A stretch of 64,000 nucleotides of DNA from NCBI GenBank assembly GCA_023091665.1, contig JALJCQ010000007.1:1364001-1428000 (forward strand), in the 5' to 3' direction. The notes under the pieces were generated by a model. That model searched no databases. It was not told the origin of the DNA and saw nothing but the letters and a program-made list of their open reading frames with translations. Of the stretch, positions 20,051 to 30,753 are shown one piece after another. Within the stretch, counting starts at the first letter, position 1. Each line of letters begins with the position of its first letter. The DNA comes from Pythium myriotylum (Eukaryota > Oomycota > Peronosporomycetes > Pythiales > Pythiaceae). Both the position numbers and the translations under genes were made by a program.

Positions 20051-22045
20051 TCAGTCTGCAGTGTTTGCTCTTATCTGATCGTAGAAACGAAGCACTCGTT
20101 TATCAGCGAGGATCAGACGGCGTTCGTCCAGTCGACGTCGAAGAATGAGTCCGTCGATGGAGCGAACACGTGAAAGGGCGACGTACGCTTGACCATATTC
20201 GAACACTCGAGAAAGATCGACAACAGCTGCCGGGAATGCCAATCCTTGTGACTTGTGGATACTGATTGCCCACGCCAAAGCCAACGGGAGTTGACGTCGA
20301 GTGGCCAGAATTGTGTCTGCAATACGAATCGGGAAATCTTCATGTTGTACAATCTCCGTAGATCCATTGCTGAATTGGACGACGGGCAAATTTGTCTGTG
20401 GCGTGAACGCGACGACAACACCGCGACAGCCGTTGACAAGCCCAGAGGCAGGGTTGATGGACTTAATGAGCATAACGTAGGCATTCTCTGCAACCAGCAA
20501 AAACACATCAGACATCATCCTGACGACATCGATATCGAAGGGTTGTACCACTTACTCTTCAGAGCTAACGTTTGGGGTGCTGGACAGGCGGACAGGTAGT
20601 CTTTCCGTCCGGTGTCTGCTGCAACGTAGTTGAATTTCCGTCCTGCTAGTTCATCGAGCCTTTTATTGTTCGTCTGGAATCATCTGACCGTCAGCCGCCA
20701 GGCGAATTATCAAAATGATAGATCAACATACCTGAAGCACATCATTGTTGTGCGTGAATATCCGAATAGCATCACTACTGTCGGCATCAAGTTCCTTGCA
20801 TTGCTCATTCAGACGTTCGATCATAGCTCGGGTTGGATTGCCTACTCGAAGTGCGTTCAGGATGTTGATAAATTCGGTGTTTGTCTGCCGGAAAACCTGC
20901 TTCAGCTCAATAACTTCGCGCACGCCACGCTGCCACGCGTCAGACTCAAAACAAAGTGTCGTTGAATCGCCTTCATTACGCGAACCGACTGGTGGCAACT
21001 GGAAGAAGTCACCGGACAGTACGAGCTGGATGCCTCCAAAGAACGCGTGGCGAGCTTCGGGGCGAAGTTGACGTGCGAGCTCCTCTAGTAAGTCGAACAA
21101 GCAACCGTCGAGCATGGACACCTCGTCGATGACCAGCAAGTCGACGCTACGCCACCGCTGGATAGCGTCTTTCTTCCGCTTGATCTGGGCTACGAGCTGA
21201 GCGACATCGCTTGTATGGGAGCGAGGATCGAGCCCAGCGAAGTGGTGTAGGGTCATCCCACCAATATTGTAGGCCGCAATACCGGTTGTTGCTGTCGCAA
21301 AGACACGCTTATCACGTACAAAATCCCGCAGCGGGCCATTGGGTGCAAGAATTTGTTGGAGCAGAAATGACTTCCCAGTTCCTGCCGAGCCGGTAAAGAA
21401 AATGTTGCGTCCAGCAGATATGAGTTGAATAACGCGACGCTGATCAGCTGTCAGCGCCTGCGATGGCTGAATAGCTAGCGCTGACGTCCCGTGTCGTTGG
21501 CGCTTAGCTTGAGTGACTCGTTCCGGCAAGTTCGACCGATCTTGCAGTGGCTCGCGGTCAGTCGCACGGCTTCGTTTAAGTGATACCGCACTCTGTTGTA
21601 TCGGAGGTGCAGGTGAAGTCTCACTTAAGCTTGCGAGTGGTGACTTCGCGACAGCGCCGAGTCGGATACAGAATCGGACGAGAGCGACGAGTTCGCGCGG
21701 GTCTGCATGGCGGATGTTGAACTGGTAGACGCGAGTGGCATCGCGACTTTCAAGACAAGGAGAGCAGATTAGAATCGAGGCACGAGGTGCTTGATCATAC
21801 TACCACACGCACCGAATAAACGCAGCTTTGCCGTCTCTGGCGAAGCGGAAGTAGACCTCGTACCGGTCGCCGTCGCGTAGTCGAATGGCCTTGCGCAGCG
21901 GCGGCGACTGCGAGACGACCACGACGCCGCTGCGGCGCCTAACGAGCGCTGTCTTGGGGCAGAGGAGCGTCATGCGGTTACGCCCCGACGCCGCGTCGGC
22001 TTCTTGGTACTCGACCTCGCAGTGGAGAGGCGGCGCGAGCTCCAT
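20051..22045 (-). CDS. PIF1: PIF1-family DNA helicase
   Basis: Four exons (22045-21804, 21746-20732, 20673-20556, 20487-20051) join in phase to 603 residues. The helicase core has Walker A FFTGSAGTGKSFLLQ, Ia TATTGIAAYNIGG, Walker B LLVIDEVSM, motif III QLVLSGDFFQLPPV, then the small exon (YVAADTGRKDYL), SRGLVNG-like SGLVNGCRGVVV, and the C-terminal AISIHKSQG and GQAYVALSRVRS motifs. The separate first exon (TLLCPKTALVRRRSG) resembles the N-terminal PINT region of animal PIF1, which supports the join. PIF1 is a 5'-to-3' superfamily 1B helicase that resolves G-quadruplexes and acts at telomeres and in mitochondria. No clear targeting signal is seen. It stands divergent to the J-protein gene, with 155 bp between starts. 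Confidence 0.92.
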
Positions 22046-22200
22046 GCAGACGAGGAGCTCAACACTGTTGCCTTTCGCGGTTCGAAGTTTTGAACAGAGC
22101 GGTTCGAAATTTGACGTAACTGGTTTAGCCAGTCGGCCCCTAACGGTTACAAACTCCTGTTTCCTCGCGAGAGTGATGCAATCGGCGCAGACCGTCGATC

Positions 22201-23028
22201 ATGGACTACTACCGCGTGCTCAACGTCTCCAGGTGCTGGCGCTGGACGAACGCTGTCGAGCGAGCGCTCACGGAGGCGTCTGCGACATGTGCAGGAATGC
22301 GACCGGCAAGGAGATCAAGCAGGCGTATCTCAAGCTCGGTGAGTGCGGTTGATGCGAGTGGGCGCTCTCGGGACACGATCTCACTGTCGCCGGCTCTCAG
22401 CCAAAGCGCTGCACCCGGACGTCACAGGCAATGACGAGGTGAGCTCGCTGGCCAGCCGAGCCAGGCTGCTTGCTCACCCGCATCTCGCAGAAAAAGGCAG
22501 AGCTGTTCAAGCAAGTAAGTGAGGCACACGCCGTGCTGTCCGACAATGCCAAGCGCCGCCAGTACGATTCGTCCAGGCTGATGCAAGGGTACGGACAGCA
22601 GCCGACGGGGGCGTCTGGATGGCACCCCTATGCGTCGAGCGGCGGCGAGCCGAACTTTCGTCGTGCCCCCGGCGAGCGCTTGTACGGCATCGACGAAGAA
22701 GTGTGGCTCGCCCACCACTACGGACCAAACGCTGCCAAGTATGGACGCTTACATCGCAACTATGGCATGAACGTTGCAGAAGATCGGATAGAGCGAGAAC
22801 AAGAAAGGATCGCAAGGCATGTCTTTTGCCTCGCTGAAACGACCGAGCTCTCTAATTGTATATTGTTTCAGGATGACAAAACACTACAAACTTCGATCAA
22901 CAGCAGGCTATTTCTTGCGCCGAGATGCACGCTTAAAAAAACAAGCCGAAGAAGAGGCAGAGCGTAAGCGAAAGGAAGGGAAGAGCGTGGACGATGACGA
23001 GGACTCGAATGGCTGTACAATATCGTAG
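22201..23028 (+). CDS. J-domain (DnaJ-like) protein, 198 aa
   Basis: Five exons (22201-22232, 22295-22338, 22401-22438, 22491-22816, 22872-23028) give 198 residues. A J domain occupies residues 1-65: MDYYRVLNVSRNATGKEIK, the essential HPD triplet in KALHPDVTG, and EAHAVLSDNAKRRQYD. It would stimulate an Hsp70 ATPase. The rest lacks the Gly/Phe and zinc regions, so this is a class C J-protein. The C-terminus is highly charged and ends GCTIS. CTIS resembles a CaaX-like prenylation box (Cys fourth from the end), so membrane attachment by a lipid is possible, but this is inference. The start of the gene is split into very small exons. The last intron has a GC donor (GCATGT). Confidence 0.85.
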
Positions 23029-23823
23029 AGGATAAAGCCCTATGGCGTCGCTTCAAGTCTATAAGAAGGCCTTTAATTCGAGCGCACGCGCGTTCCTTGC
23101 GGAGTTACAGTGTTTATGGTCTGTCGTGCGTTGATTTGACTGACAACTCATCTCTGATCTTGTCGCGATGGGATCCGATGAGTGTGTGGCTCAATCCGGG
23201 TAAGCTATGCGGTTTCACCGACCCAAACACGCTAGATTCCCATCACGGTGCGAGGAGATATGACCCAGATGACCACATCGTGTTCTCAATGTCACGCCGT
23301 TGTCAGTTTACTAGCACACTCGATATCCGCGTCGAGCCTTCTGGATTCGCGGATCCACCTCCCGGACTCACTAACCCATTTCCTTTCTTACCATCAATGC
23401 CTGGAACAAATGCCTTCACGTAGAAGTTCTTACCCTCGAAGCTAGTCTTCTGTGCTTTGTCAAAAGCAGAACTTCGTAATTGCGCGAAGGCATTGGCCCC
23501 CTGGTGCTAGAAGTAATAATTTCTTTGTCACCATGCTTGTGAGCCAAAGCGAGATTGACAGAATAAGGTTACCAAGAGTCCATCAGCTAAATGTTGTGGC
23601 CTGAATCAAGTTAAGCATGACGTATTTTGGTGCATTCTTGGGAAAAACAAGTGCCGAGAAGTCTCGCCCCTTTCGACGATCCACATGTGTTCAAGTGTGC
23701 AACACTCGAAATGCTGTACAGTTCCGAAAGCAAGTGAGAAGACGAAGCAAAAGCGACAGAGAATCATCCACTGGTGGGGGCTCGAAGAGCTGCATTTATG
23801 AACCACAAAGCCCCATAACATCA
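23029..23823. other. Intergenic between convergent genes
   Basis: About 795 bp between two convergent stop codons. Base composition falls towards AT compared with the genes. The longest open frames (for example 23097-23423 +) lack domain character, and no repeat, tRNA or hairpin stood out. It is probably overlapping 3' UTRs and spacer. Confidence 0.5.
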
Positions 23824-24627
23824 TCACTGCTTCAGAGAGTCCTTCAACACAGATGGTATCGCCTGGAGGCCGAGGGCGTACGAGTATAACCTCGCGTCAA
23901 TCGCGTCCTCATGGGAACGTCTCCGTTCCAGTAGCCACGGAATCAATCCGTCGAATGGAGCGCGCAGCACGTGGATCATCTCGTCTTCCTCTAGGCGCTG
24001 AGTTTGCACCTCTTCTTGATCTTTTTGGCGTACTTCAACGAGCAGAAGGCGGCAAGTACCGTTTGTGATGCCTTGGTCGTTGACCATCGGTGGCCCCACG
24101 TGTAGCACACGAGATGCCTTGTAGCCTGTCTCCTCTTCGAGCTCTCGCGCCGCCGCAGTCTCAGGTTCTTCGTCACCGTCGATAAGACCTGCAGGCAGTT
24201 CGATGACCCATCTACCAACCGGTGGGCGGAATTGGCGGATGAGGATAACCTCCATTGGAGCATCCGGACGAGTTAGGAACGGGAATACGACCACTGCGTC
24301 GCACTTTTCGGCATGCGCCTGGTCTACACCGCTGGCGCTGAGCTGCGGGTAGGTTGTCGTTCTCTCGAGGCCCGTCCACTTGCGCTCGGCACCTCGTTGG
24401 TCGAGAAAGCGGATGGTCTTGAGCCGGAGCCACGCGTTCTCGTACACGACGTCTTGCCCGATGACGCGCGGCACATCTTCGCGTTCTCCGCGCGACTGGA
24501 GCGTCGAAAGCGAGGTACGCGGAGTGAGCAGCCGCGCGGCCGAGCGAGAAGTCCGTTGAGATCTCACGCCGTGGATGACACCTCCACGCCACCAGACATG
24601 CATCGTCAACGGAATGCGCATTGTCAT
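23824..24627 (-). CDS. Nudix hydrolase, ADP-ribose pyrophosphatase-like
   Basis: A single exon of 267 codons. The Nudix box G-x5-E-x7-REUxEExGU is intact as GLIDGDEEPETAAARELEEE followed by TGY. It is preceded by EVILIRQFRPPVGRWVIELPAG, a strand and loop typical of the ADP-ribose/NDP-sugar pyrophosphatase group (NUDT5, NUDT9 relatives). The enzyme would hydrolyse ADP-ribose or a similar nucleoside diphosphate sugar using Mg, detoxifying free ADP-ribose. The first ~45 residues are basic, rich in Arg and Ser and lack acids, so a mitochondrial presequence is plausible. Met9 (24603) is an equally good start. The exact substrate cannot be read from the sequence. Confidence 0.88.
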   Translation of the reverse strand: MTMRIPLTMHVWWRGGVIHGVRSQRTSRSAARLLTPRTSLSTLQSRGEREDVPRVIGQDVVYENAWLRLKTIRFLDQRGAERKWTGLERTTTYPQLSASGVDQAHAEKCDAVVVFPFLTRPDAPMEVILIRQFRPPVGRWVIELPAGLIDGDEEPETAAARELEEETGYKASRVLHVGPPMVNDQGITNGTCRLLLVEVRQKDQEEVQTQRLEEDEMIHVLRAPFDGLIPWLLERRRSHEDAIDARLYSYALGLQAIPSVLKDSLKQ

Positions 24628-24667
24628 TATGGAGACCTAGTTTCTAACGATGTGTTACGAACAACTC

Positions 24668-26436
24668 CTACGCCTTCTTGACAACCTCCACCGCCACGAC
24701 TGATGTCGCAACGACGTTGAAGTATGCTGGACACACCACGCGCACTTCAAGATCGTACTTGCCCGAGATGCCGGGCCCTTCGAAGAGGATCTTTGGAGAG
24801 ACTGACTGGGAGAGATCCTTGATCTTCGAAGCCGCGTAGACTCGGCTGGACGCTTTGTCCACGACCAACAACCACAGGTGTTCCTTCCGAAACTCACTCT
24901 TGGGGTCGATTTCGTCGTAGAATGTACTTGCGAGTGGAGCAGTCTCACCAGCAGCGACATGCTCGCGTAAGATCCGAAGTTGCAATGTGATCCAGTCGCC
25001 TGGTTGGATGTTGCTTTCGTCGAGAACAAACATTGAGACGTCGCTGAGCGTTAGACGGGGGAGATCGATACCTTGGCCCAAACGCGCCTTCTGATCGCGA
25101 AGTGCGTCTTCGTCTGGCACAAAGCTACCTTGAGTAATACTAGAGAGCAGACCAAGTGTGCGAATCAATGGCACGGCCGGGTATGCTCGCTTAACCGAGT
25201 TCTCAGCAACCATCACGGCGAAGATCTGCACAATGACAAGTGAGTGCACCAAAAGACGATCTCCAACTCAATCACGGAGACATACATCGACAAGGTACGG
25301 CAATTCGAGCATCACCTTGTGCAGGCGCGCATCCACTAAGCATACAACCGTTAGTGACCGTGGTAGCTAACTTGAGCTCGAAACTTACGCCAAGAGGGCT
25401 TCGGCACACCAGACAGTTTGTTACGTCGGAGGAACTGGTACAAAGCGATCATATTCTCACTGAAGTCATTTCCACAGAGAGTGAGTATGAATTCAATTCC
25501 GCAGATAAGAACAGTGAAGTACCGAGCGATGGGATGCGGGTGCTTCTTAATGCGAGTGAGAATATCTGCCGGAAGGGCTTTTACGCTCTCCATTTTCTTG
25601 AGGATCTTGTCGTGAGCCTTGGCTCGTTGGTGGGCATCCTCAAGGTCGGCTTCTCCACCTGGTGTCGTAGTCATTTCCTCGCACGAAAGCAAGAGTTCCA
25701 CAATATCGTGAACGCCCATCTTCTCGTGGAAGCGCTCGAGGAACTCGGTAGCGGTGCGGCGAGAGACCTGCGTGCGATCGCGTCGGCCGCTGGACTTCGT
25801 GAGCGAGTACACGGCGAACGCGACCACGCCGAAAACAAGCCCGAAGTAGATGAGCACAAACAAAGCTGAGCCACTGCCGCCACCTCCGGTGAAAGCCGAG
25901 AGGAAGGCAAAGTCGAGGAGCTTCGACTGTGGGCCGTCTGGATGCCCATACTTGCGGTAGTTATCGATCGCTTGGGGGTCAGTGAGCGCCTCATAAGCTT
26001 TGGTGACGCGCGTGAACAGGAACTGCGCCGTGCGATTGCCTGGGTTCTTGTCTGGGTGGAGTTCACGGCCGAGGCGTCGGAACGCCTTCTTGATGTCGCG
26101 CATGGAAGCGCCATCGCGGATCTGGAGGATCTCGTAGGGATCGAACACGCCCGACGTGTCGACGTTCTGAAGCATCTGGAGACACTTGAAGAGAGCGGCA
26201 AGGGCGACGGCGAGCGCGATGGCGTTGGCCGTGAAGTACGGGGACTGGAGCAGCCGCTTCGGCTGGCGCACCACGCGGTACGCTGTGTAGAGAGCCGAGG
26301 GCACGATGTAGAGACAGAGCATGACGCTCGCGAACGAGTAGAACGCGGCGTCTGTCTCGGACAGCATCGTGGCCATGATCCGTGATGAATGCCACGCAAG
26401 CAAAGCTGCGACCACTGGAGTGACATACCCCTTCAT
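24668..26436 (-). CDS. SEC63: SEC63 homologue (ER translocon J-protein)
   Basis: Exons 26436-25389, 25335-25286 and 25225-24668 (introns 53 and 60 bp) join to 551 residues. Order of parts: two hydrophobic segments, a J domain (DPYEILQIRDGASMRDIKK, with HPD in ELHPDKNPG), a third membrane segment (ALFVLIYFGLVFGVVAFAVY), then the Sec63 domain (VMLELPYLVD, FAVMVAENSVKRAYPAV, DVSMFVLDESNIQPGDW). SEC63 works with the SEC61/SEC62 translocon and recruits the luminal Hsp70 BiP for protein import. Met21 (26376, MATMLSETDAAFYSF) resembles the usual N-terminus better than the 26436 start. The acidic C-terminal tail of fungal Sec63 is absent or very short, the protein ending EVVKKA. Confidence 0.9.
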
Positions 26437-26985
26437 TGTGACATATACGTTGTTGGTCTAGCTTAGGCTGGTTAAATCCAACGTGTAAAACGTGCAGGAG
26501 TGACAAATACAGTAGCTGGCTTGTTGAAGTTGCTACTACTGTACACCATCAGCAGTTGACAGGCTTAGAGTAGACGCTGCTTCTGCCTCGAGTCCAAATG
26601 GCTCGGCGAGATAGACAGATCCGACCCCCCCGAGGAGCTCCGACTCAAGGGGCGTCGCGCCACGAGGCGCCGCTAAACTTGGTCTGCTGGAACGACAGCT
26701 CGAAACTCCCGGTATGAAAAAAATAGCCCCTCCTGCTTGCCTCCTGTGGTCGCCGTCCCGGGCCGTTTATTCTCGGGGGCGGTTTTCACCGATTGAGCTA
26801 TCAATACGACGTGCACTCGCCGAATATAGTGGCTATTTCTGGATCGGCAGATTCCGATACGTCGGAACTCGACTCTCGGCCCCCACAGCTCGACTTTCTT
26901 CCGTGCGCCGAGTCGCCGTCTATTCTCACTATCCTGGCCACCGTCGCCAGTTGATTTACGCCTGCACGCTGAGTTGCCCTCCACG
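26437..26985. other. Intergenic divergent promoter region
   Basis: About 550 bp between SEC63 (-) and the hypothetical gene at 26986 (+). Overlapping open frames on the two strands have no domain character. No repeat or promoter element could be named. Confidence 0.5.
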
Positions 26986-28598
26986 ATGTCAACTCCCCTC
27001 AAGGCGCTCATCCAAGAGCGACTACGTGCCAAGATCGTCGAAAACACGATAGTTCCTAGCTCCGATGACGAGAGTCGGAACCCCTACGAGTCGCTCTCCT
27101 CTCCACCCTGTAGTGAGATGAAGCCTCTGCTAGACTCAAACGCGAACTCTATGCCTCTCTCCCGAGGGCGCCCGAGAGAACCCTCGGGACGAAACTCTAG
27201 TGCCCATCGTGGTAGCACAGACGACACTGTCGGCTTTGATGAAGACCTCAAGCACTACAATGCAGACCTTCGCTACGAATCTTACGATTTCAGCGCTGTC
27301 CGTCACGATGTCACGGGGAACGACTATCAAGAGTGTATTAGATTCGACCGCGGCGAACGATCACCGAAGGTCACGGATTCTCAAGAGCTAGTGAGCCCTG
27401 TCGAAGCCCTCAGTGGGAAGAAACGACAATGGAAAGAAGCTGTTGACGCGCACTCACCACGGTTAGAGCGTGTCTACTACGCTCGCCAAGAGAGACTTCC
27501 AGCCGAGTCAATCACTCATCGAGATCGGTGTCCCGACGAGGTTCCTAGACCAAGCCAAACTCGGAAGAACAACGATCTTAGCGATGTCTATCAGCGCTAC
27601 CGTGAGTTGAACGACAATCGCGAAAGGCCGCGACCCGAATCCTCGCCAAGAAAGCAAGAGGAAGAGATTTGCGTTGATGTGTCGTCGCCGGTTCCTTGGC
27701 GATCAAATTCCATGCAAGCACCCAGCCGCTTCAAAAGTGGGACCCATCACGACTCGCTCAAAGATGAAATTGACGCATCAATGCAACGTCCGTCACGCTG
27801 GTCCAGTTCGCCTCTGAAGTCGGAGGAATCTCTCACGAGTGAGGAGAGGATTCGTCACTCAAGGTCGAATGCTGAGGCGGCGAAGAGCCACTACGATCGC
27901 CGACATGAATTCTCTGCCGAGCATCGATCCAAGCCAAAGTGCGAGCGAGCGGATGTATCATCACGCGCTCACTCGCGCTATTGCGAGCTCACTCCCCCTC
28001 GGTTGGGTCGTCGTCGACGTGATTGGGGTCACCCCAGTGAGTGTCATGACAACAAGATCGTCTTCCACTCGACGCTCCGCGGGCCAATAGCGCCGCGGTC
28101 GCCAGGCGCACGCCTTTTCCTACCACACGACGATCCCGCTGCCATTGCTCCGCTTCTTCCCCATGGGCACGATGCTGACGAGACGCTCTCTCCAGATAGC
28201 CAACAGGCAGCCAAGGTGCGTTATTATATCTCTCCATGAAAATACGTCTGCCTCCTGAGACCACGTCATCTAATTGTTTCTCGTCTACACAGGAGTTTGT
28301 TGAGAAGCGCCAGAAGCGAACAGCACAAGGAACGCCACGCACGATGGCGACCCACCGGTGGCTTCAGTCCATGGTGGACTCAGGCCGAGGGCCCCTGGAC
28401 TCGCCCCGAGCGCCAACTCTCACCCCACTCACTGCGATACTAGGCGACGATGAGGACAGCGAGCTTCGGCGACCCGCGCTCGAGTTCAGCGGCTCTAGCG
28501 AAGACCGAGAGCGACGCCGCCGCGAAGACACGCGCGACTCCAGTTCGGCCCCCGTCTACTCGCCCCTTCGATATGCCTCCTTCTCTTCTGCAGTCTAG
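26986..28598 (+). CDS. Hypothetical low-complexity protein, Arg/Ser/Asp-rich (511 aa)
   Basis: Exons 26986-28215 and 28293-28598, across a 77-bp intron in phase 0. The ATG chosen (MSTPLKALIQERLRAKI) opens an amphipathic helix, which may be the only structured part. Most of the chain is rich in R, S, D, E, P and H, with no membrane segment, zinc ligand or repeated unit that I can name. A second conserved-looking helix lies just after the intron (RTMATHRWLQSMVDSGRGP). Such proteins are usually disordered scaffolds or RNA- or cytoskeleton-associated factors; here that is only a guess. The intron join keeps composition and frame, which supports it. Confidence 0.6.
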
Positions 28599-28650
28599 TG
28601 CCATAAACGCGTATCCATGGATCTTTCTGTGAAATAATTGAAACCCCTCG

Positions 28651-28666
28651 GCTCATTTTTGTCACC
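28651..28666 (+). promoter_or_regulatory. Oomycete initiator-like promoter element
   Basis: The sequence GCTCATTTTTGTCACC closely matches the first part of the oomycete 16-nt initiator/FPR consensus (GCTCATTYYNCAWTTT). It sits 54-69 bp upstream of the PEBP ATG at 28720, a typical distance for a transcription start in this group. The 3' part of the consensus is less well kept. Confidence 0.55.
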
Positions 28667-28719
28667 GACGGACTTCCTTGAAGTGCCGAAGATCTCGAAC
28701 CACTCGTCGCCGCCTCGCC

Positions 28720-29482
28720 ATGCGGGTCGCGATGCAAGTGCTCACGGCGCTCGCGGCCTCGGTGCTCGTGCTCACCGCGCTCATCCACGTCACCGGGACG
28801 GCCGACGCCATCGCTGACGGCGTGCTCCCGCCCCCCTCGCTTCTCCGGTCCCACTTCGAGGCCCAGCAGTCAGTTCCCGATCCGTCCGAATCCCCAGTGC
28901 TCCAGCGCGTCTTCGCGGGGCTCGGTACCAGCGTCAGCCGGCGCGATTGCAGCAATGGCGCTGTCTCCGTCTCCATCGCGTTCGAAGGCAAAGAGGTGGA
29001 CGAGGGCAGCTACGTCCCGATGATACAGGTGCACGAACTCGACTCGCCATGGCAAACGCAAGGATGGCAATTCTAATCTGACTTTGTAGGCCGCAAACGC
29101 TCCTCGCATCCAGATCTCTGACAAGGACCACGACGCGGGACATCTCTACACGTGGATCCTCATCGACATCGACGCGCCCAGTCCATCGGAACCATCTCAT
29201 GCGCCGTTCCTCCATTGGATCGTGTCGAACCTGGATCCATCGGATAAGCAGACGCCGCTTGAGGTCGTCTCATACTATCCCGTCTCGCCACCGGAGGGAG
29301 ACCACCGCTACGTTGGACTGCTGTTTACACAGGACGGACACATCACCAGTAGCCAAGTTCAGGGGTTTGAAGACAAGTTCGGGAAGAATCGAGGTTTATT
29401 CGATGTCGCCAAGTTCATCGACCGTCAGGGGCTCGCTTACACAAAGTGGTCGTTCTTTTACTCGCGACCGAGTCACGCTTAG
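28720..29482 (+). CDS. Secreted phosphatidylethanolamine-binding protein (PEBP) family member
   Basis: Exons 28720-29028 and 29090-29482, across a 61-bp intron in phase 0, give 233 residues. The first ~30 residues (MQVLTALAASVLVLTALIHV) form a signal peptide or anchor. The PEBP fold follows, with motifs ILIDIDAPSPSEPS (family DPDAP box, altered to DIDAP), PFLHWIVSNL (H-W of the anion pocket), YYPVSPPEGDHRYVGLLF (G-x-HR-Y box) and FDVAKFIDRQGL. PEBPs bind phospholipid head groups or act as inhibitors of kinases and proteases. This copy is probably secreted or in the endomembrane lumen. The start is supported by the initiator-like element just upstream. Confidence 0.88.
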
Positions 29483-29496
29483 TTGTTGGGATTGGC

Positions 29497-30577
29497 TTAG
29501 TGTGTATTACCGAAATCAAGAGAGAGATATTGCTCTTTGAGTTGGTCGAGTAGCTGCTTCTGGGAGATGGGGAGGTTCTGCGATTGTTCTGGGGATAGAG
29601 AGGTGATCTTGAAGTATCGCTTGGCGAACTGCACCAGCTTCACCTGTGTTGTGGAGAGCTTAGCTATGTGGCTGTCTGGAATATGAGCAAGTTTGACGAG
29701 CACATCGTGCTGGTTCGACGGGAGGCCTCGAATCATTTGCGTCGGCGTAACTCGGTTGTTTTCTTCAGTGACTGGTGCTGGTAGATCGTCAAGCGAGTCA
29801 ATTTTTTGCTGTGCTTTCCGCCGTGCAAGTTGCACAAACGGAGTTGGCCGAAGTTTATTCTGTGTCACGACAATGTGTCAGGCATACAGTAGGCATCAAT
29901 CACAGCGAGATCGACAACAAACGAACCAGTCGACTGTGTAGATACTTGTCACTCAACGAGCGCCGTAGTTGATGTCGCTGCGAGATGGAGCTTCTTGAGT
30001 CTGCACGGAGTTGCTCCAGCTCTTCTTGCATATCTCGGAGCGTGTCCTTAGCCAATAAATCCGGGTTTTCGGAAGTTGTTGTCGATTGAGCAGTCAAAGT
30101 GTACTCCTGTGTGGGAATTGGTGGAGGTGGTGGCGGCGGGATTTTGGCGTTGACAGGGATTGCTTTTGTTAAAACAGATGAGTTTAGAGTCATGGTGCTA
30201 GCAAAAACAGTCTGCAGGGGGCGAGATGCTTTGAACTCGACGCCTGGTGAGGTTCTCGACTTGTGCTGAAACTCTTCGACAGGCTTTGGAGAAGACAATG
30301 AGAGTTGAGGTGCCGAGCGTTGTGAGGTCAGCTTTGATGGGCCAACCGCATAATCTAAAGGCTGAGATCTCGTTGCATAGATCGTCGACAGCGTGTCGTC
30401 AACCAACGACAGAGCATCTAGTGCACCGTGACAATCCTGATTGCTACTGACAGCCTCAGTCTCGACGCTGGGGAGTATTATGGGTAAGGAGTTGTTGCGA
30501 AGAAGACATGTGCGACTCTTGTCTGGTGCATCGTCATACTGAATCAACTCCGCCGCAAGGTCGAACAGGCTCCCCAT
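29497..30577 (-). CDS. Hypothetical protein with polyproline tract (337 aa)
   Basis: Exons 30577-29927 and 29859-29497, across a 67-bp intron in phase 0. I chose Met at 30577 (MGSLFDLAAELIQYDD), although the frame opens at 30631. A glycine at position 2 followed by a small residue would permit N-myristoylation, but this is not demonstrated. The middle is Ser/Thr-rich with a run of seven prolines (IPPPPPPPIPT), a possible profilin or SH3/WW ligand. A short coiled coil follows (DMQEELEQLRADSR). The C-terminal 120 residues (RPTPFVQLARRKAQQKID, YFKITSLSPEQSQN) look like the conserved part. No family was recognised. The start lies 176 bp from the divergent gene at 30754. Confidence 0.62.
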
Positions 30578-30753
30578 CACGCGTTCTGTTTGACACCAGA
30601 ACACTATTGAAGGTGGAGACTCTTGGACCACACGCTCCGGTTATTCTTGTGATGATTTCGTGATCTAATAAAAGGAGACGAGAACCTCGATTTTGAACTC
30701 CAGCACCAGAAGCGAGCCCGCAAGCAAGGCAATCTTGACGTTGGTGAAGCTCT

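Noticed and set aside
20488..20555. Start of an apparent separate protein (MVQPFDIDVVRMM) before the C-terminal helicase motifs
   Set aside because: This stretch is an intron of the PIF1 gene with GTAAGT donor and GCAG acceptor. Splicing it joins LALK to KNAYVMLIKS in a continuous helicase.
23097..23423. 108-codon frame between the J-protein and Nudix genes
   Set aside because: No domain, no splice support and an AT-shifted composition; most likely 3' UTR or spacer.
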